Notes under the pieces: model-generated
The model's input: the letters and a program-made list of their open reading frames with translations, nothing else
Told to the model about the DNA's origin: nothing
Database searches by the model: none
Position numbers and translations under genes: made by a program
Source: Chloroflexota bacterium
GTDB lineage: Bacteria; Chloroflexota; Dehalococcoidia; JACQGW01
Assembly: GCA_016199325.1 (NCBI GenBank)
Contig: JACQGW010000359.1
Coordinates: forward strand, 1-6,018
DNA: 6,018 bases
Direction of reading: 5' to 3'
Shown here: in pieces, positions 1 to 5,821 of the stretch
Layout of the letters: every line of letters begins with the position of its first letter
Numbering within the stretch: position 1 is the first letter of the stretch

Positions 1-405
1 CCGACTTCGCGTGCGCTGATCCGATGGCCGCGTTCTCGCAGGGCTTCCGCCAGCTTGCTCAGACTCTTGCACGTCCACCGCAAGGGCGATTGGGGGTCGC
101 CACGAGTGGACGGCTCCACCAACGCCTCCAGGTCTCGCAGCAGGGTGGGGTCGTGCGCGGTCAGCGGCTTGCGCCCCCCCTGGGCGCCGCAGGCGTTGCT
201 CACCCGCCGCCGTCGGCGCCACCCTCAACTCGCTAATGCCCTGGGTGATGGTACTTCGCGCCACCCCAGTAGCCCGGGCAACCAGCGTCACCCCACCCCA
301 CCCGAGTGCCTGCGCTTGGGCTCCGGCAACCAGACGGCGCGTCCGCTCGTTCAACACCGGACGCAGCACCTCAAACACGCTCTTGATGCCTTGCTCATCT
401 GCCAT
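1..405 (-). pseudogene. ISAzo13-like transposase, N-terminal part, frameshifted and cut by the window edge
   Basis: Read on the minus strand from ATG 405-403, the first 75 or so codons give MADEQGIKSVFEVLRP, then a helix-turn-helix-like stretch containing ALGWGGVTLVARATGVARST, then LRRPGG. After a run of seven G (bases 174-180) the recognisable protein continues in another frame: RKPLTAHDPTLLRDLEALVE, then PSTRGDPQSPLRWTCKSLSK, then LAEALRERGHRISAREV, where the window ends. The order of these motifs (GGVxxVARATGxxRSTI, RRPGGGRKPL, DPTLLRDLE.LVEP.TRGDP.SPLRWT.KS) is what I recall for ISAzo13-family DDE transposases; the catalytic region lies outside the window. Joining the two frames needs +1 or -2 at the G tract; the usual family spelling RRPGGGRK would fit nine G, so two missing G is the simplest account. 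No good Shine-Dalgarno sequence precedes the ATG. The frameshift could be a decay mutation, a homopolymer sequencing error or, less likely, a programmed shift. Confidence 0.8.
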
Positions 406-460
406 AGCCACAGCATAGCACGGCTCAACTGAAATGACCGAGTGATTTCGTCACACTTCC
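1..460 (-). mobile_element. One end of an ISAzo13-like insertion sequence (partial)
   Basis: The transposase fragment begins at 405 and runs off the left edge, so only the transposase-proximal end of the element is present. The terminus is expected a short way upstream of the start codon, around 420-465; this stretch is less GC-rich than its surroundings and reads on the minus strand GGAAGTGTGACGAAATC from base 460. The opposite end is not in the window, so terminal inverted repeats and the target duplication cannot be checked and the right boundary given is a guess. Confidence 0.45.
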
Positions 461-640
461 TAACCGCAGCGATACGGGGACGGGTTCCTGGTTCGAGGAG
501 CATCGTGGCAACCAGAAACCAGAAACTTCGTCTCCTCGCCCTCCTGCCGATGACAGTTCCGCCAGACAGGGGCGGGCCGGCTAGCGGTTCTGTCAGAAAC
601 AGCAGTGCTGGCCGCGCTCTCGCAAGGACAACGCGCGGAT
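461..640. other. Non-coding stretch between the IS end and the micro-ORF; short inverted repeat
   Basis: No reading frame here looks like a protein: the longer open frames are Arg/Ser/Pro-rich with no recognisable motif or credible ribosome binding site. The only structure seen is an imperfect inverted repeat: GGTTCCTGGTT at 483-493 and AACCAGAAACC at 510-520 pair with one mismatch around a 16-nt loop, and the right arm is part of a tandem AACCAGA repeat. No T-rich tract follows, so I do not call it a terminator. Confidence 0.4.
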
Positions 641-654
641 CACAGCATGCTGTG
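641..654. promoter_or_regulatory. Perfect 14-bp palindrome, possible operator
   Basis: CACAGCATGCTGTG is identical to its reverse complement over all 14 bases. It lies 37 bp upstream of the start codon of the micro-ORF at 692, where an operator for a dimeric regulator could sit, and it also contains an in-frame upstream ATG (647-649) of that ORF. I do not recognise the motif as belonging to a known regulator; the operator role is inference from symmetry and position only. Confidence 0.35.
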
Positions 655-691
655 CGCCGAACCGATTCCCGACGCGGAGAGGAGGCGTTTG

Positions 692-772
692 ATGATCCGG
701 GATCTCGTCCTCGTCGTCCTGGTGGGCGTCGCCTTCCTGATTGTGTGGGCCGCCGTCGCCGGAGTGCTCTAG
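692..772 (+). CDS. 26-aa hydrophobic single-span membrane micro-protein (hypothetical)
   Basis: The product begins MIRDLVLVVLVGVAFLIVWA and ends AVAGVL. It has a short charged head (R3, D4) followed by one uninterrupted hydrophobic segment from about residue 5 to 26, enough for a single membrane span, with no tail. The start is supported by AGAGGAGG at 678-685, six bases before ATG 692, one of the best Shine-Dalgarno sequences in the window. The same frame is open further upstream, and ATG 647 would give 41 aa by adding the head MLCAEPIPDAERRRL, but the ribosome binding site points to 692. It ends 41 bases before the -35 box of the regulator gene downstream, so it is probably a separate unit. 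I recognise no family. Hydrophobic peptides of this size can be membrane-complex subunits, toxins or regulators; nothing here decides among them. A chance frame is possible, but the ribosome site and clean membrane span argue for a real gene. Confidence 0.5.
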   Translation: MIRDLVLVVLVGVAFLIVWAAVAGVL

Positions 773-790
773 CGCGGACAAACCAGAAAG

Positions 791-804
791 CCGATCTCCG
801 ATCT
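791..804 (+). repeat. Tandem heptamer CCGATCT x2 just upstream of the regulator's -35 box
   Basis: CCGATCT occurs twice without a gap and ends eight bases before the -35 hexamer at 813. The same stretch also lies in a short GCCGA/TCGGC inverted repeat. The position is suitable for a regulator contacting the promoter, but two copies of seven bases may arise by chance in sequence this biased. Confidence 0.3.
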
Positions 805-812
805 CGGCCGGG

Positions 813-841
813 TTGAGCGCGCCCTGTCCCTGGTGTATAAT
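813..841 (+). promoter_or_regulatory. Sigma70-type promoter of the STAND-SARP regulator
   Basis: TTGAGC (813-818) and a perfect TATAAT (836-841) are separated by exactly 17 bases, the optimal spacing for a housekeeping sigma factor. TATAAT stands out in a local background that is strongly GC-rich. Transcription would start near 848, leaving a leader of about 86 bases before GTG 934. No gene other than the regulator lies downstream on this strand. Confidence 0.7.
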
Positions 842-933
842 CTGGCAGGCAGGCCGTTCAGTGCTGCCCTGGCTTCGTTGGTGCCCACAGCAGGCTTGAC
901 TGGTGTGCGTTCCGCGCTGCCGGGAAGCGAGCG

Positions 934-3900
934 GTGGTCGTTCACGATGGGAGTTCGGCCACGCTGGTGATGCCTGTTTCAGAGGGTCGCCTTCGGGTTC
1001 CGCGTCGCCGGGCCATCCACGTCGTCCGACGGCGCCTTGTCGACGCGCTCATCGGCAGCCTGGACCAGAAGGTCACCCTCGTCGTGGCCGCCGCCGGGTC
1101 GGGCAAGACCTCGCTCGTCGCCGACTTCGTCGGCGAGCTGGGCTGGCCGTGCGCCTGGTACAGCGCCGTCGCCGACGACGCCGACCCGATCGTCGCGTGC
1201 AGTTATCTGGCGGCCGCGATCGAGCGGGCCATCCCCGGCTTCGGCGCGAGCGTTCGTCGGCTGATCGATCGGGTGCCCGGCATGGGCGCACCGGTCGCCT
1301 CCGACGTGGCCGCCGCGATCGTCGACGAGATCGAGCGCACGGTCAGCGTCCCGTTTTTCCTCGTCGTCGACGACGTCGCCGCGATTGCGCTCCAGCCCGA
1401 GGTGGCAGCCGTCCTCGAGCAGATCATCCTCCAGGCACCCGACTCCTGTCACATCGTCCTCACTGGTCGGATAGCGCCCCGACTCCGGCTGACCAACCTG
1501 CTCGCCGAGAACCGGATCTTCGTGCTGGGGCCGGCCGATCTCCGACTCACCGAACAGGAGGTCGCCGAGCTGATCGAGCAGCACGGCAACCTGCCCGCCG
1601 GCGCGCCAACTGCTGCGGAGCTCCTCGCGGCGACGGACGGGTGGGTCACCGGGGTCGTCATGGCGCTGCCGCGGCTGGCGCGGGCGCCCTCGCCCCACGC
1701 CGCGCTGCAGCCGACGGTTCACATGCTGACGTCCGGCGTCCTCGACGCGTTGCCGGAGCCGCTTCGCCGTTTCGCCGGGGACCTCGCCGTGCTCCAGACC
1801 TTCAGCCTGGAGACCTGCCGGGAGGTGCTGGGCTATTCGGATGCCGCTACCTTGATCGAGCAGCTCGAAGCGGCCAGCCCGTTCATCGAGCGGCTCGACG
1901 GCCAGGGTGACTGGTTCCGACTCCACCAACTGTTCCAAACGGCGCTCATCGAGCGGCGCTGGCGCGACAACCCACAGAGGCTCCATCAGGTCGCGGCGCG
2001 GGTCGCCGCCTGGGCGTTCCAGCAGGGAAACGTCGAAGAGGCCGTTCGGCTCTCGGTGCTCGCCGAGGACCGGTCGACGGTCGTTCGCCTGCTCCGCGAG
2101 CGCGGCCTGCAGTTCTTCGAGGGCGGGCGCCTGCGGCAACTGGCCGACTGGTTGGACCAACTGCCGGGGGACGTGCTGGAGGCCGAGCCGGATCTCGACG
2201 TGCTCCGCGCCCGAATCGAGCTCTATCTGGGCGACCGGACGAAGGCACTCCTTCGGGCCGAGCGCGTGCTACGCTGCAGCGGGCTCACGCCAAGGACGGA
2301 GGTCAGTGCTCGGCTCGTCGTCATCGCCGCCCTCTGGCTGACCGGCCACCCTGACCAGGCGCTCCTCGAGTGCGATCGGGCGGCGGCGGTGGCAGCCCAA
2401 CTGACCGATCGGCGGCCGGCGCTCGAGATCGCCCGGTACCGCGCGAGCGTGCTCGGCGTCGCCGGTCGCTTGCGGGAGGCGCTCGATCAGCTCCTGGCCA
2501 TCCGCGACGACCCGGCCCAGACCGAGTTCGCCCGCGCGATCGTCGACGAGCAGCTCGGGCTGGCCTTCGCGAAGATGGGGGATCTGGCGGAATCCCGCCG
2601 CTACTTCCTGATGGCCTTGAGCCGCTGGGATGCGCTGGGGAATCGACTCCAGGGGGCGACGGCACGGGTCAGCCTCGGCAACCGCTGTCAGGAGCTGGGC
2701 GACTATGCCCAGGCGCACGAACACCTCGACCGCGCGCTGGCCGACGCCGTGCGCACAGGGCATCACCGGGCCATCGGCTTTGCACGCCACAGCCTGGCGA
2801 CCCTGCTTCGCGCGGAGGGCCGGTTCGCCGAGGCGGAGGCCGAGTACCAGGCAGCGCTGGCCACCGCCAAGCGGGCCGGCGAGAGCGCGCTGGTCGGCTA
2901 CTGCCAGACCGGACTCGCGAGGCTGGCGATCTCGCAGGACAATGCCGCCGGGGCGGAGGGCTGGCTTCGCCAGGCCGGCCTGCTGGTCCAGGAGATCGGC
3001 GCGCGCGACGTCGAGCGGGAGATCGATATCGCCTGGGCCCGGTTACTGCTCCGCGCGCACCTCAGCGAGACGGCGGCGGTCCGGCTGGAAGATGCTGCCC
3101 GGTGGCTCCAGTCGTCGCGCCAGGAGGTGCTCTGGAGCGGTGCCTGCCTCTGGCTGGCCGCTGCCCGGGCGGCCGGCGGCGACTTTGCCGGGGCCCGGCA
3201 AGCGTGGGAGGCGCCGCCGCCTCGACTGCGCCAGGCGGCCGAGTTCGTCCTCGACCCGGTTGAGCGGCGCGAGATCGAGCGCTACCTGTCCGGCGCGCTC
3301 GGGCCGCGGCTGCTCTGGTCGACGCCGACGCCGCCCCCGCGGCACAACGGCGGCTCCGTGCGCCGGCTCACGATCCAGTCGCTTGGCGCAACCGAGGTGC
3401 GGCTGAACGGCCGCCCCGCGCTGCTCACGAGTAACCGGGCGCTCGATCTCCTGCTCTATCTGCTGACTCAGTCTGCCGGCGTCACGCGCGAACATCTGGC
3501 AGCGCGGCTCTGGTCGGACCTGGGCTCCACCGACCGACACAGCCAGTTCCACAATGCCCTGCTCCGGCTACGGCAGGGCCTCTATCCGGGCGTTGTCCGC
3601 CACCGCGGTGGCCTCTACACCGTCGACCCCGAGCTCGTCGTCGAATGGGACGCCGATGAGTTCGAGGACCTGACGCGCCTGGTTCGCGGGTCCGCCGCCA
3701 TGACCCCGGCCGTCGCCGCCGCCGGCCGGCGGATCTTCGACCTGTATCGAGGCGATTTCCTGGCTCAACTGGGCGGAGACTGGCAGCTTGCACACCGGTT
3801 TGCGCTGCAGACCGCCCTGATCGAGACAGCCCGCCACCTCGCTGCGCTCTTCCAGCATCGCGGCTCGCCCGGCGACGCCCTCGGCGTCCTCGAACGGGCA

Positions 3901-4155
3901 GCCGCCTTTGCCCCGTCCGACGAAGCGATCCAGATCGATCTCCTGCGGTCGCTCGTGGCCGCCGGCCGCCGCTCCGAAGCCCGTCGTCGTTGGCGCGCGC
4001 TGATTGCGAGGCTGCGGGAAGACCTGAACGTCGAGCCCGCGCCCGCGCTCCTGGAGCTCGAGCAGGAGCTGCTCTCGGCCGCATCGAATCGATCTCGCCG
4101 GCAGCTCGATCTGCGCCAGCGCACCTCTCCCCGACGACCACAGCCGCCCGCATAG
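934..4155 (+). CDS. STAND-class ATPase transcriptional regulator: MalT-like NTPase, TPR repeats, C-terminal winged helix plus BTAD (SARP-type)
   Basis: A 1073-aa cytoplasmic, probably ligand-sensing transcriptional activator. Residues about 20-350 form a MalT-like STAND NTPase: P-loop VVAAAGSGKTS (K58, T59), Walker B FFLVVDD (D146, D147), a strand ending in LTGR with the sensor-like R179, then LRLTEQEVAELI and TDGWVTGVVMAL, as in the MalT/LuxR-large family. Residues about 360-770 are helical and Ala/Leu-rich; 530-690 show four TPR-like units of roughly 40 residues (for example GDYAQAHEHLDRAL). Residues about 810-900 match an OmpR/SARP winged helix, with ALDLLLYLLTQSAGVTREHL, recognition helix near 868-882 and wing GGLYTVD. 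Residues about 905-1055 are a BTAD: YRGDFL, APSDEAIQIDLLRSLVAAGR, then LNVEPAP. GTG 934 is preferred because GGGAAG lies six bases before it; ATG 970 lacks a nearby site. The gene has its own promoter (813-841) and converges on the receiver gene, with 20 bp between the stops and no visible terminator. In STAND proteins, ligand and ATP binding usually trigger oligomerisation; the ligand here is unknown. Confidence 0.92.
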   Translation: MVVHDGSSATLVMPVSEGRLRVPRRRAIHVVRRRLVDALIGSLDQKVTLVVAAAGSGKTSLVADFVGELGWPCAWYSAVADDADPIVACSYLAAAIERAIPGFGASVRRLIDRVPGMGAPVASDVAAAIVDEIERTVSVPFFLVVDDVAAIALQPEVAAVLEQIILQAPDSCHIVLTGRIAPRLRLTNLLAENRIFVLGPADLRLTEQEVAELIEQHGNLPAGAPTAAELLAATDGWVTGVVMALPRLARAPSPHAALQPTVHMLTSGVLDALPEPLRRFAGDLAVLQTFSLETCREVLGYSDAATLIEQLEAASPFIERLDGQGDWFRLHQLFQTALIERRWRDNPQRLHQVAARVAAWAFQQGNVEEAVRLSVLAEDRSTVVRLLRERGLQFFEGGRLRQLADWLDQLPGDVLEAEPDLDVLRARIELYLGDRTKALLRAERVLRCSGLTPRTEVSARLVVIAALWLTGHPDQALLECDRAAAVAAQLTDRRPALEIARYRASVLGVAGRLREALDQLLAIRDDPAQTEFARAIVDEQLGLAFAKMGDLAESRRYFLMALSRWDALGNRLQGATARVSLGNRCQELGDYAQAHEHLDRALADAVRTGHHRAIGFARHSLATLLRAEGRFAEAEAEYQAALATAKRAGESALVGYCQTGLARLAISQDNAAGAEGWLRQAGLLVQEIGARDVEREIDIAWARLLLRAHLSETAAVRLEDAARWLQSSRQEVLWSGACLWLAAARAAGGDFAGARQAWEAPPPRLRQAAEFVLDPVERREIERYLSGALGPRLLWSTPTPPPRHNGGSVRRLTIQSLGATEVRLNGRPALLTSNRALDLLLYLLTQSAGVTREHLAARLWSDLGSTDRHSQFHNALLRLRQGLYPGVVRHRGGLYTVDPELVVEWDADEFEDLTRLVRGSAAMTPAVAAAGRRIFDLYRGDFLAQLGGDWQLAHRFALQTALIETARHLAALFQHRGSPGDALGVLERAAAFAPSDEAIQIDLLRSLVAAGRRSEARRRWRALIARLREDLNVEPAPALLELEQELLSAASNRSRRQLDLRQRTSPRRPQPPA

Positions 4156-4175
4156 CGCCTGTCCGAAGAGCATCG

Positions 4176-4588
4176 CTACCAGCCACTCCGATAATGCCCA
4201 TTGGCCGGGTGGAGGATTCGCAGCTCTCGGAGGACCTGGTAGAGGGTCCTCGGGCGATAGGGCTTCAGGACATAGGCAGACGCGCCCGCCAGCCGAGCCT
4301 CCTGGAGCGCCGCTGTGCTGCGCTCGGTGGTCAGAAAGACCACGTGTGGACGCCGCGATGCCGGCAGATCCGCAATCTGCCGGCAGAACCGGTAGCCGTC
4401 GGCGTCTCGAAGTCGAGCCTCCAGCAGGACGACGCCAGGGTGCTCCGCCTGCACGAGCTCCCAGGCCCGCCAGGCGGACTCGGCCTCCAGGCAGCGCAGC
4501 GTCGGCTCCAGGATAACCCGCGCCATGACGCGCAGGCCGGGCTCCGGATCGACGATCAGCGCCGTTTCCGGCGCCGGGCCGGGCGCGA
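4176..4588 (-). CDS. Degenerate response-regulator receiver domain, start unresolved
   Basis: The minus-strand frame encodes one CheY-like receiver and then stops, with no output domain. Beta-1 reads ETALIVDPEPG: the first acidic-pocket Asp is present (codon 4550-4548) but its partner is Pro. The phosphoacceptor loop reads VVLLEARLRDADGY, where alignment with the usual LLDxxLPDxDG places Glu (codon 4421-4419) at the Asp that is phosphorylated. The conserved Thr (VVFLTT) and Lys (YVLKPY) remain. Ordinary phosphorylation is therefore doubtful; Asp-to-Glu at this site sometimes mimics the active state. The frame is open upstream to ATG 4832, but its translation there is low-complexity and lies opposite the better 130-aa frame. 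Between the end of that protein and the domain there is no ATG, GTG or TTG; GTG 4685 is in frame but lacks a ribosome site. I infer that translation enters from the upstream frame by a -1 shift, or that the two were one gene. Single-receiver proteins often act by protein-protein contact. Confidence 0.75.
4359..4385. repeat. Perfect 11-bp inverted repeat inside the receiver coding sequence
   Basis: TGCCGGCAGAT (4359-4369) and ATCTGCCGGCA (4375-4385) are exact reverse complements around a 5-nt loop. It codes for the CRQIADLPA segment of the receiver, so it may reflect codon choice. No U-tract follows on either strand, so it is not called a terminator. Confidence 0.5.
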
Positions 4589-4607
4589 CTACGCCCGGCC
4601 CGGCGCC
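4570..4607. repeat. Perfect 16-bp GC hairpin at the junction of the 130-aa ORF and the receiver
   Basis: GGCGCCGGGCCGGGCG (4570-4585) pairs without mismatch with CGCCCGGCCCGGCGCC (4592-4607) around a 6-nt loop. In the minus-strand transcript the loop carries TAG, the stop codon of the 130-aa frame, and the receiver frame emerges from the 3' arm. All stem pairs are G-C, so it should fold very stably. No U-tract follows, which speaks against a simple intrinsic terminator. Two smaller inverted repeats lie just upstream in the same transcript: CTGAC/GTCAG (4625-4636) and GCGCGTT/AACGCGC (4639-4654). Roles to consider are a pause or frameshift stimulator, an attenuator, or a small inserted palindrome that disrupted a once continuous gene. 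Confidence 0.85.
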
Positions 4608-4981
4608 AGCGGCGCCTCGGAAAACTGACCAGTCAGGAGCGCGTTCAAACGCGCAGCGATCGTCGGGATACTGCCAGGGAGCCACCGGCGCAGCAGATCG
4701 CGCTCCCACGGCGACAGCGTCATCGCTTCGGGCGGGAGCACGCCTTTCTCCAAGCAGCGCGCCGTCTCCCGGTCCGCCGTTGCGGCCAGGAGGAACCATT
4801 CCAACTGGTCCACGTTCCATTGAGCGCTCCAATCTGCAACGGGGTGGGAGACCCTTCCTGGGTATGGCGAGCTATCGGGCTCCCCGGCGTCACCGGGGCT
4901 CGCCCGGTCACCGTCTTCTGTCTTGACCTGCAGCGTCGCAGCCGCCGATGCACCAACGGCGACGCCCCATTCCAGTGCCAT
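4589..4981 (-). CDS. 130-aa protein of unknown function, probably the N-terminal part of the receiver protein
   Basis: ATG 4981-4979 is chosen because GAAGAGGG lies seven bases upstream; a TTG at 5011 would add ten residues and has less support. The protein starts MALEWGVAVGASAAATLQ, passes through a charged, Gly/Pro/Ser-rich segment (about residues 20-47), then a more ordered part with four Trp residues, including NVDQLEWFLLAATADRETAR, LEKGVLPPEAMTLSPWERDL and RRWLPGSIPTIAARLNALL. The composition is that of a real soluble domain, with natural codon use, unlike the overlapping receiver-frame extension. I recognise no family. It follows the DUF5317 gene by 54 bases and stops inside the loop of the 16-bp hairpin. 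A -1 shift anywhere between about 4625 and 4592 would fuse it to the receiver, giving a protein of about 265 aa with an N-terminal unknown module and a C-terminal pseudo-receiver. The helical segments might bind a partner protein, but no specific role can be assigned. Confidence 0.6.
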   Translation of the reverse strand: MALEWGVAVGASAAATLQVKTEDGDRASPGDAGEPDSSPYPGRVSHPVADWSAQWNVDQLEWFLLAATADRETARCLEKGVLPPEAMTLSPWERDLLRRWLPGSIPTIAARLNALLTGQFSEAPLAPGRA

Positions 4982-5035
4982 GTTCGCACCCTCTTCACGA
5001 CAAATCAGCAAGCGAGAGACTTCTCGAATCCATCT

Positions 5036-5581
5036 TCAGGCAAGCCCTGGCGCTCGCCGGCCCAGTCGCTCCCAGGCCAGCACGCCCACGCCGACCGCGA
5101 GCACGATGTCGCCCACGCTCAGGAGTCCACCGCCGGGCGAACGAATGCTGTCGGCCAGAATCCCCAGGCGCACGTCGGCGGGGTCAGCGATCCGCGCCTT
5201 CGAGAACTGGGGCGTGTCCCCGACCGCATACGCCGGACGATGGATGTCCTGTGCCAGCGCATCTGCCGGCAGTGGCATCATGCCGCCGTTGGCGACCATC
5301 GCCGCGAGATTCAAGCCCACGCCCAGCCCCACCACCGCCATTGCCGGCGACCAGTCCAGCCCGATCCCGACGAGCAGGAGCAGCGCCGACCCGACCAGCA
5401 GCACGCCGGTTGCCGACAGATCGACCGGCCGCACCAGCGCGACCGCCGCGATCTGGAGCACGAGGCTCGAGGCGATCCAGTTCGCACCGCGGAGCGGCAC
5501 GCGATCCGGCAGCGTTCGCCCCGCTCGCAGCCAGCCGGCGATCAGACCAACGGCGATCGCCGGCACCACTATCGCCAACAT
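5036..5581 (-). CDS. DUF5317 family multipass membrane protein
   Basis: A 181-aa integral membrane protein with likely spans at about residues 2-18, 34-50, 57-75, 78-97 and 153-170. The pattern fits DUF5317 as I recall it: a membrane block ending in NLAAMVANGGMMPLPADAL (residues 91-109), a soluble loop of about 45 residues, then LGILADSI (139-146) and a last span introduced by LLSVGDIVLAVGV. The NGGxMP motif and the LxDxI...SxGD motif are the features that identify it. The biochemical function of the family is not known to me. The start ATG 5581 overlaps no gene but lies one base after the stop of the 45-aa protein (TAGCATG), and it has no Shine-Dalgarno sequence of its own, so translation is probably coupled to that small gene. 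The residue 110-150 loop may face outside or inside; the sequence does not settle this. Confidence 0.85.
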   Translation of the reverse strand: MLAIVVPAIAVGLIAGWLRAGRTLPDRVPLRGANWIASSLVLQIAAVALVRPVDLSATGVLLVGSALLLLVGIGLDWSPAMAVVGLGVGLNLAAMVANGGMMPLPADALAQDIHRPAYAVGDTPQFSKARIADPADVRLGILADSIRSPGGGLLSVGDIVLAVGVGVLAWERLGRRAPGLA

Positions 5582-5582
5582 G

Positions 5583-5720
5583 CTAGCAGCACGGCCAGGG
5601 GTCGGCGGCGGCGCCCGCCACGCTCAGGGCCAGCAGCAGCGCGAGCAGCGCAAGCACCAGGATCAGCGGCATCACCCGGGCCAACCCGAGCTTCGAGATC
5701 ATCCGCGCGAAGTCCAACAT
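5583..5720 (-). CDS. 45-aa signal-peptide-like or single-span small protein with a Cys-Cys end
   Basis: The product starts MLDFARMISKLGLARV, with a basic head (R6, K10, R15), continues with a strongly hydrophobic Leu/Ala core at about residues 17-36, and ends SVAGAAADPWPCC. ATG 5720-5718 is supported by GAGGAGG eight bases upstream; the same frame is open to 5999 but the extension crosses the likely promoter and is not credible protein. The layout, positive head then hydrophobic core then AGAAA and a short polar tail, resembles a Sec signal peptide with cleavage after an Ala-x-Ala motif, which would release only about six residues, DPWPCC. Alternatively it is an uncleaved single-span membrane protein with two C-terminal cysteines available for a disulfide, metal or lipid. 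It is the first gene of the minus-strand row and is separated from the DUF5317 gene by one base. No family is recognised. Confidence 0.65.
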   Translation of the reverse strand: MLDFARMISKLGLARVMPLILVLALLALLLALSVAGAAADPWPCC

Positions 5721-5821
5721 GGCGATTTCCTCCTCGTTTTCCTTGTCGTTTCCCGTTCGGCTCCTCGTCGACCCTGACGCCCCGCTGACCGAGCGGCGGG
5801 CCTTCCGGAAGCATCGACCAT

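Noticed and set aside
442..816. 124-codon plus-strand open frame
   Set aside because: The translation is Arg/Ser-rich with no motif or ribosome site, runs over the palindrome and -35 region, and conflicts with the better-supported micro-ORF at 692.
979..2160. 393-codon open frame on the minus strand opposite the regulator
   Set aside because: It mirrors the regulator's codon structure in GC-rich DNA, is Arg/Asp/Gly-rich without motifs, and overlaps a gene with clear domain matches. It is a shadow frame.
4156..4175. Terminator between the converging regulator and receiver genes
   Set aside because: Only 20 bases separate the stops and I see no stem followed by a T-run on either strand.
3482..4201. 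239-codon minus-strand open frame across the regulator's C-terminus
   Set aside because: It lies opposite the well-matched winged helix and BTAD coding region, and its translation is Arg/Gly/Ala low-complexity.
4592..4832. Receiver-frame extension back to ATG 4832 as a genuine N-terminus
   Set aside because: The translation is Gly/Pro/Ala/Arg low-complexity, while the overlapping frame gives a natural-looking protein with its own ribosome site. It is kept only as an open possibility in the receiver entry.
4820..5788. Long plus-strand open frames (322, 284 and 212 codons) opposite the DUF5317 row
   Set aside because: They are antisense to a recognisable membrane protein; the translations are Arg/Pro/Ser-rich with no motifs.
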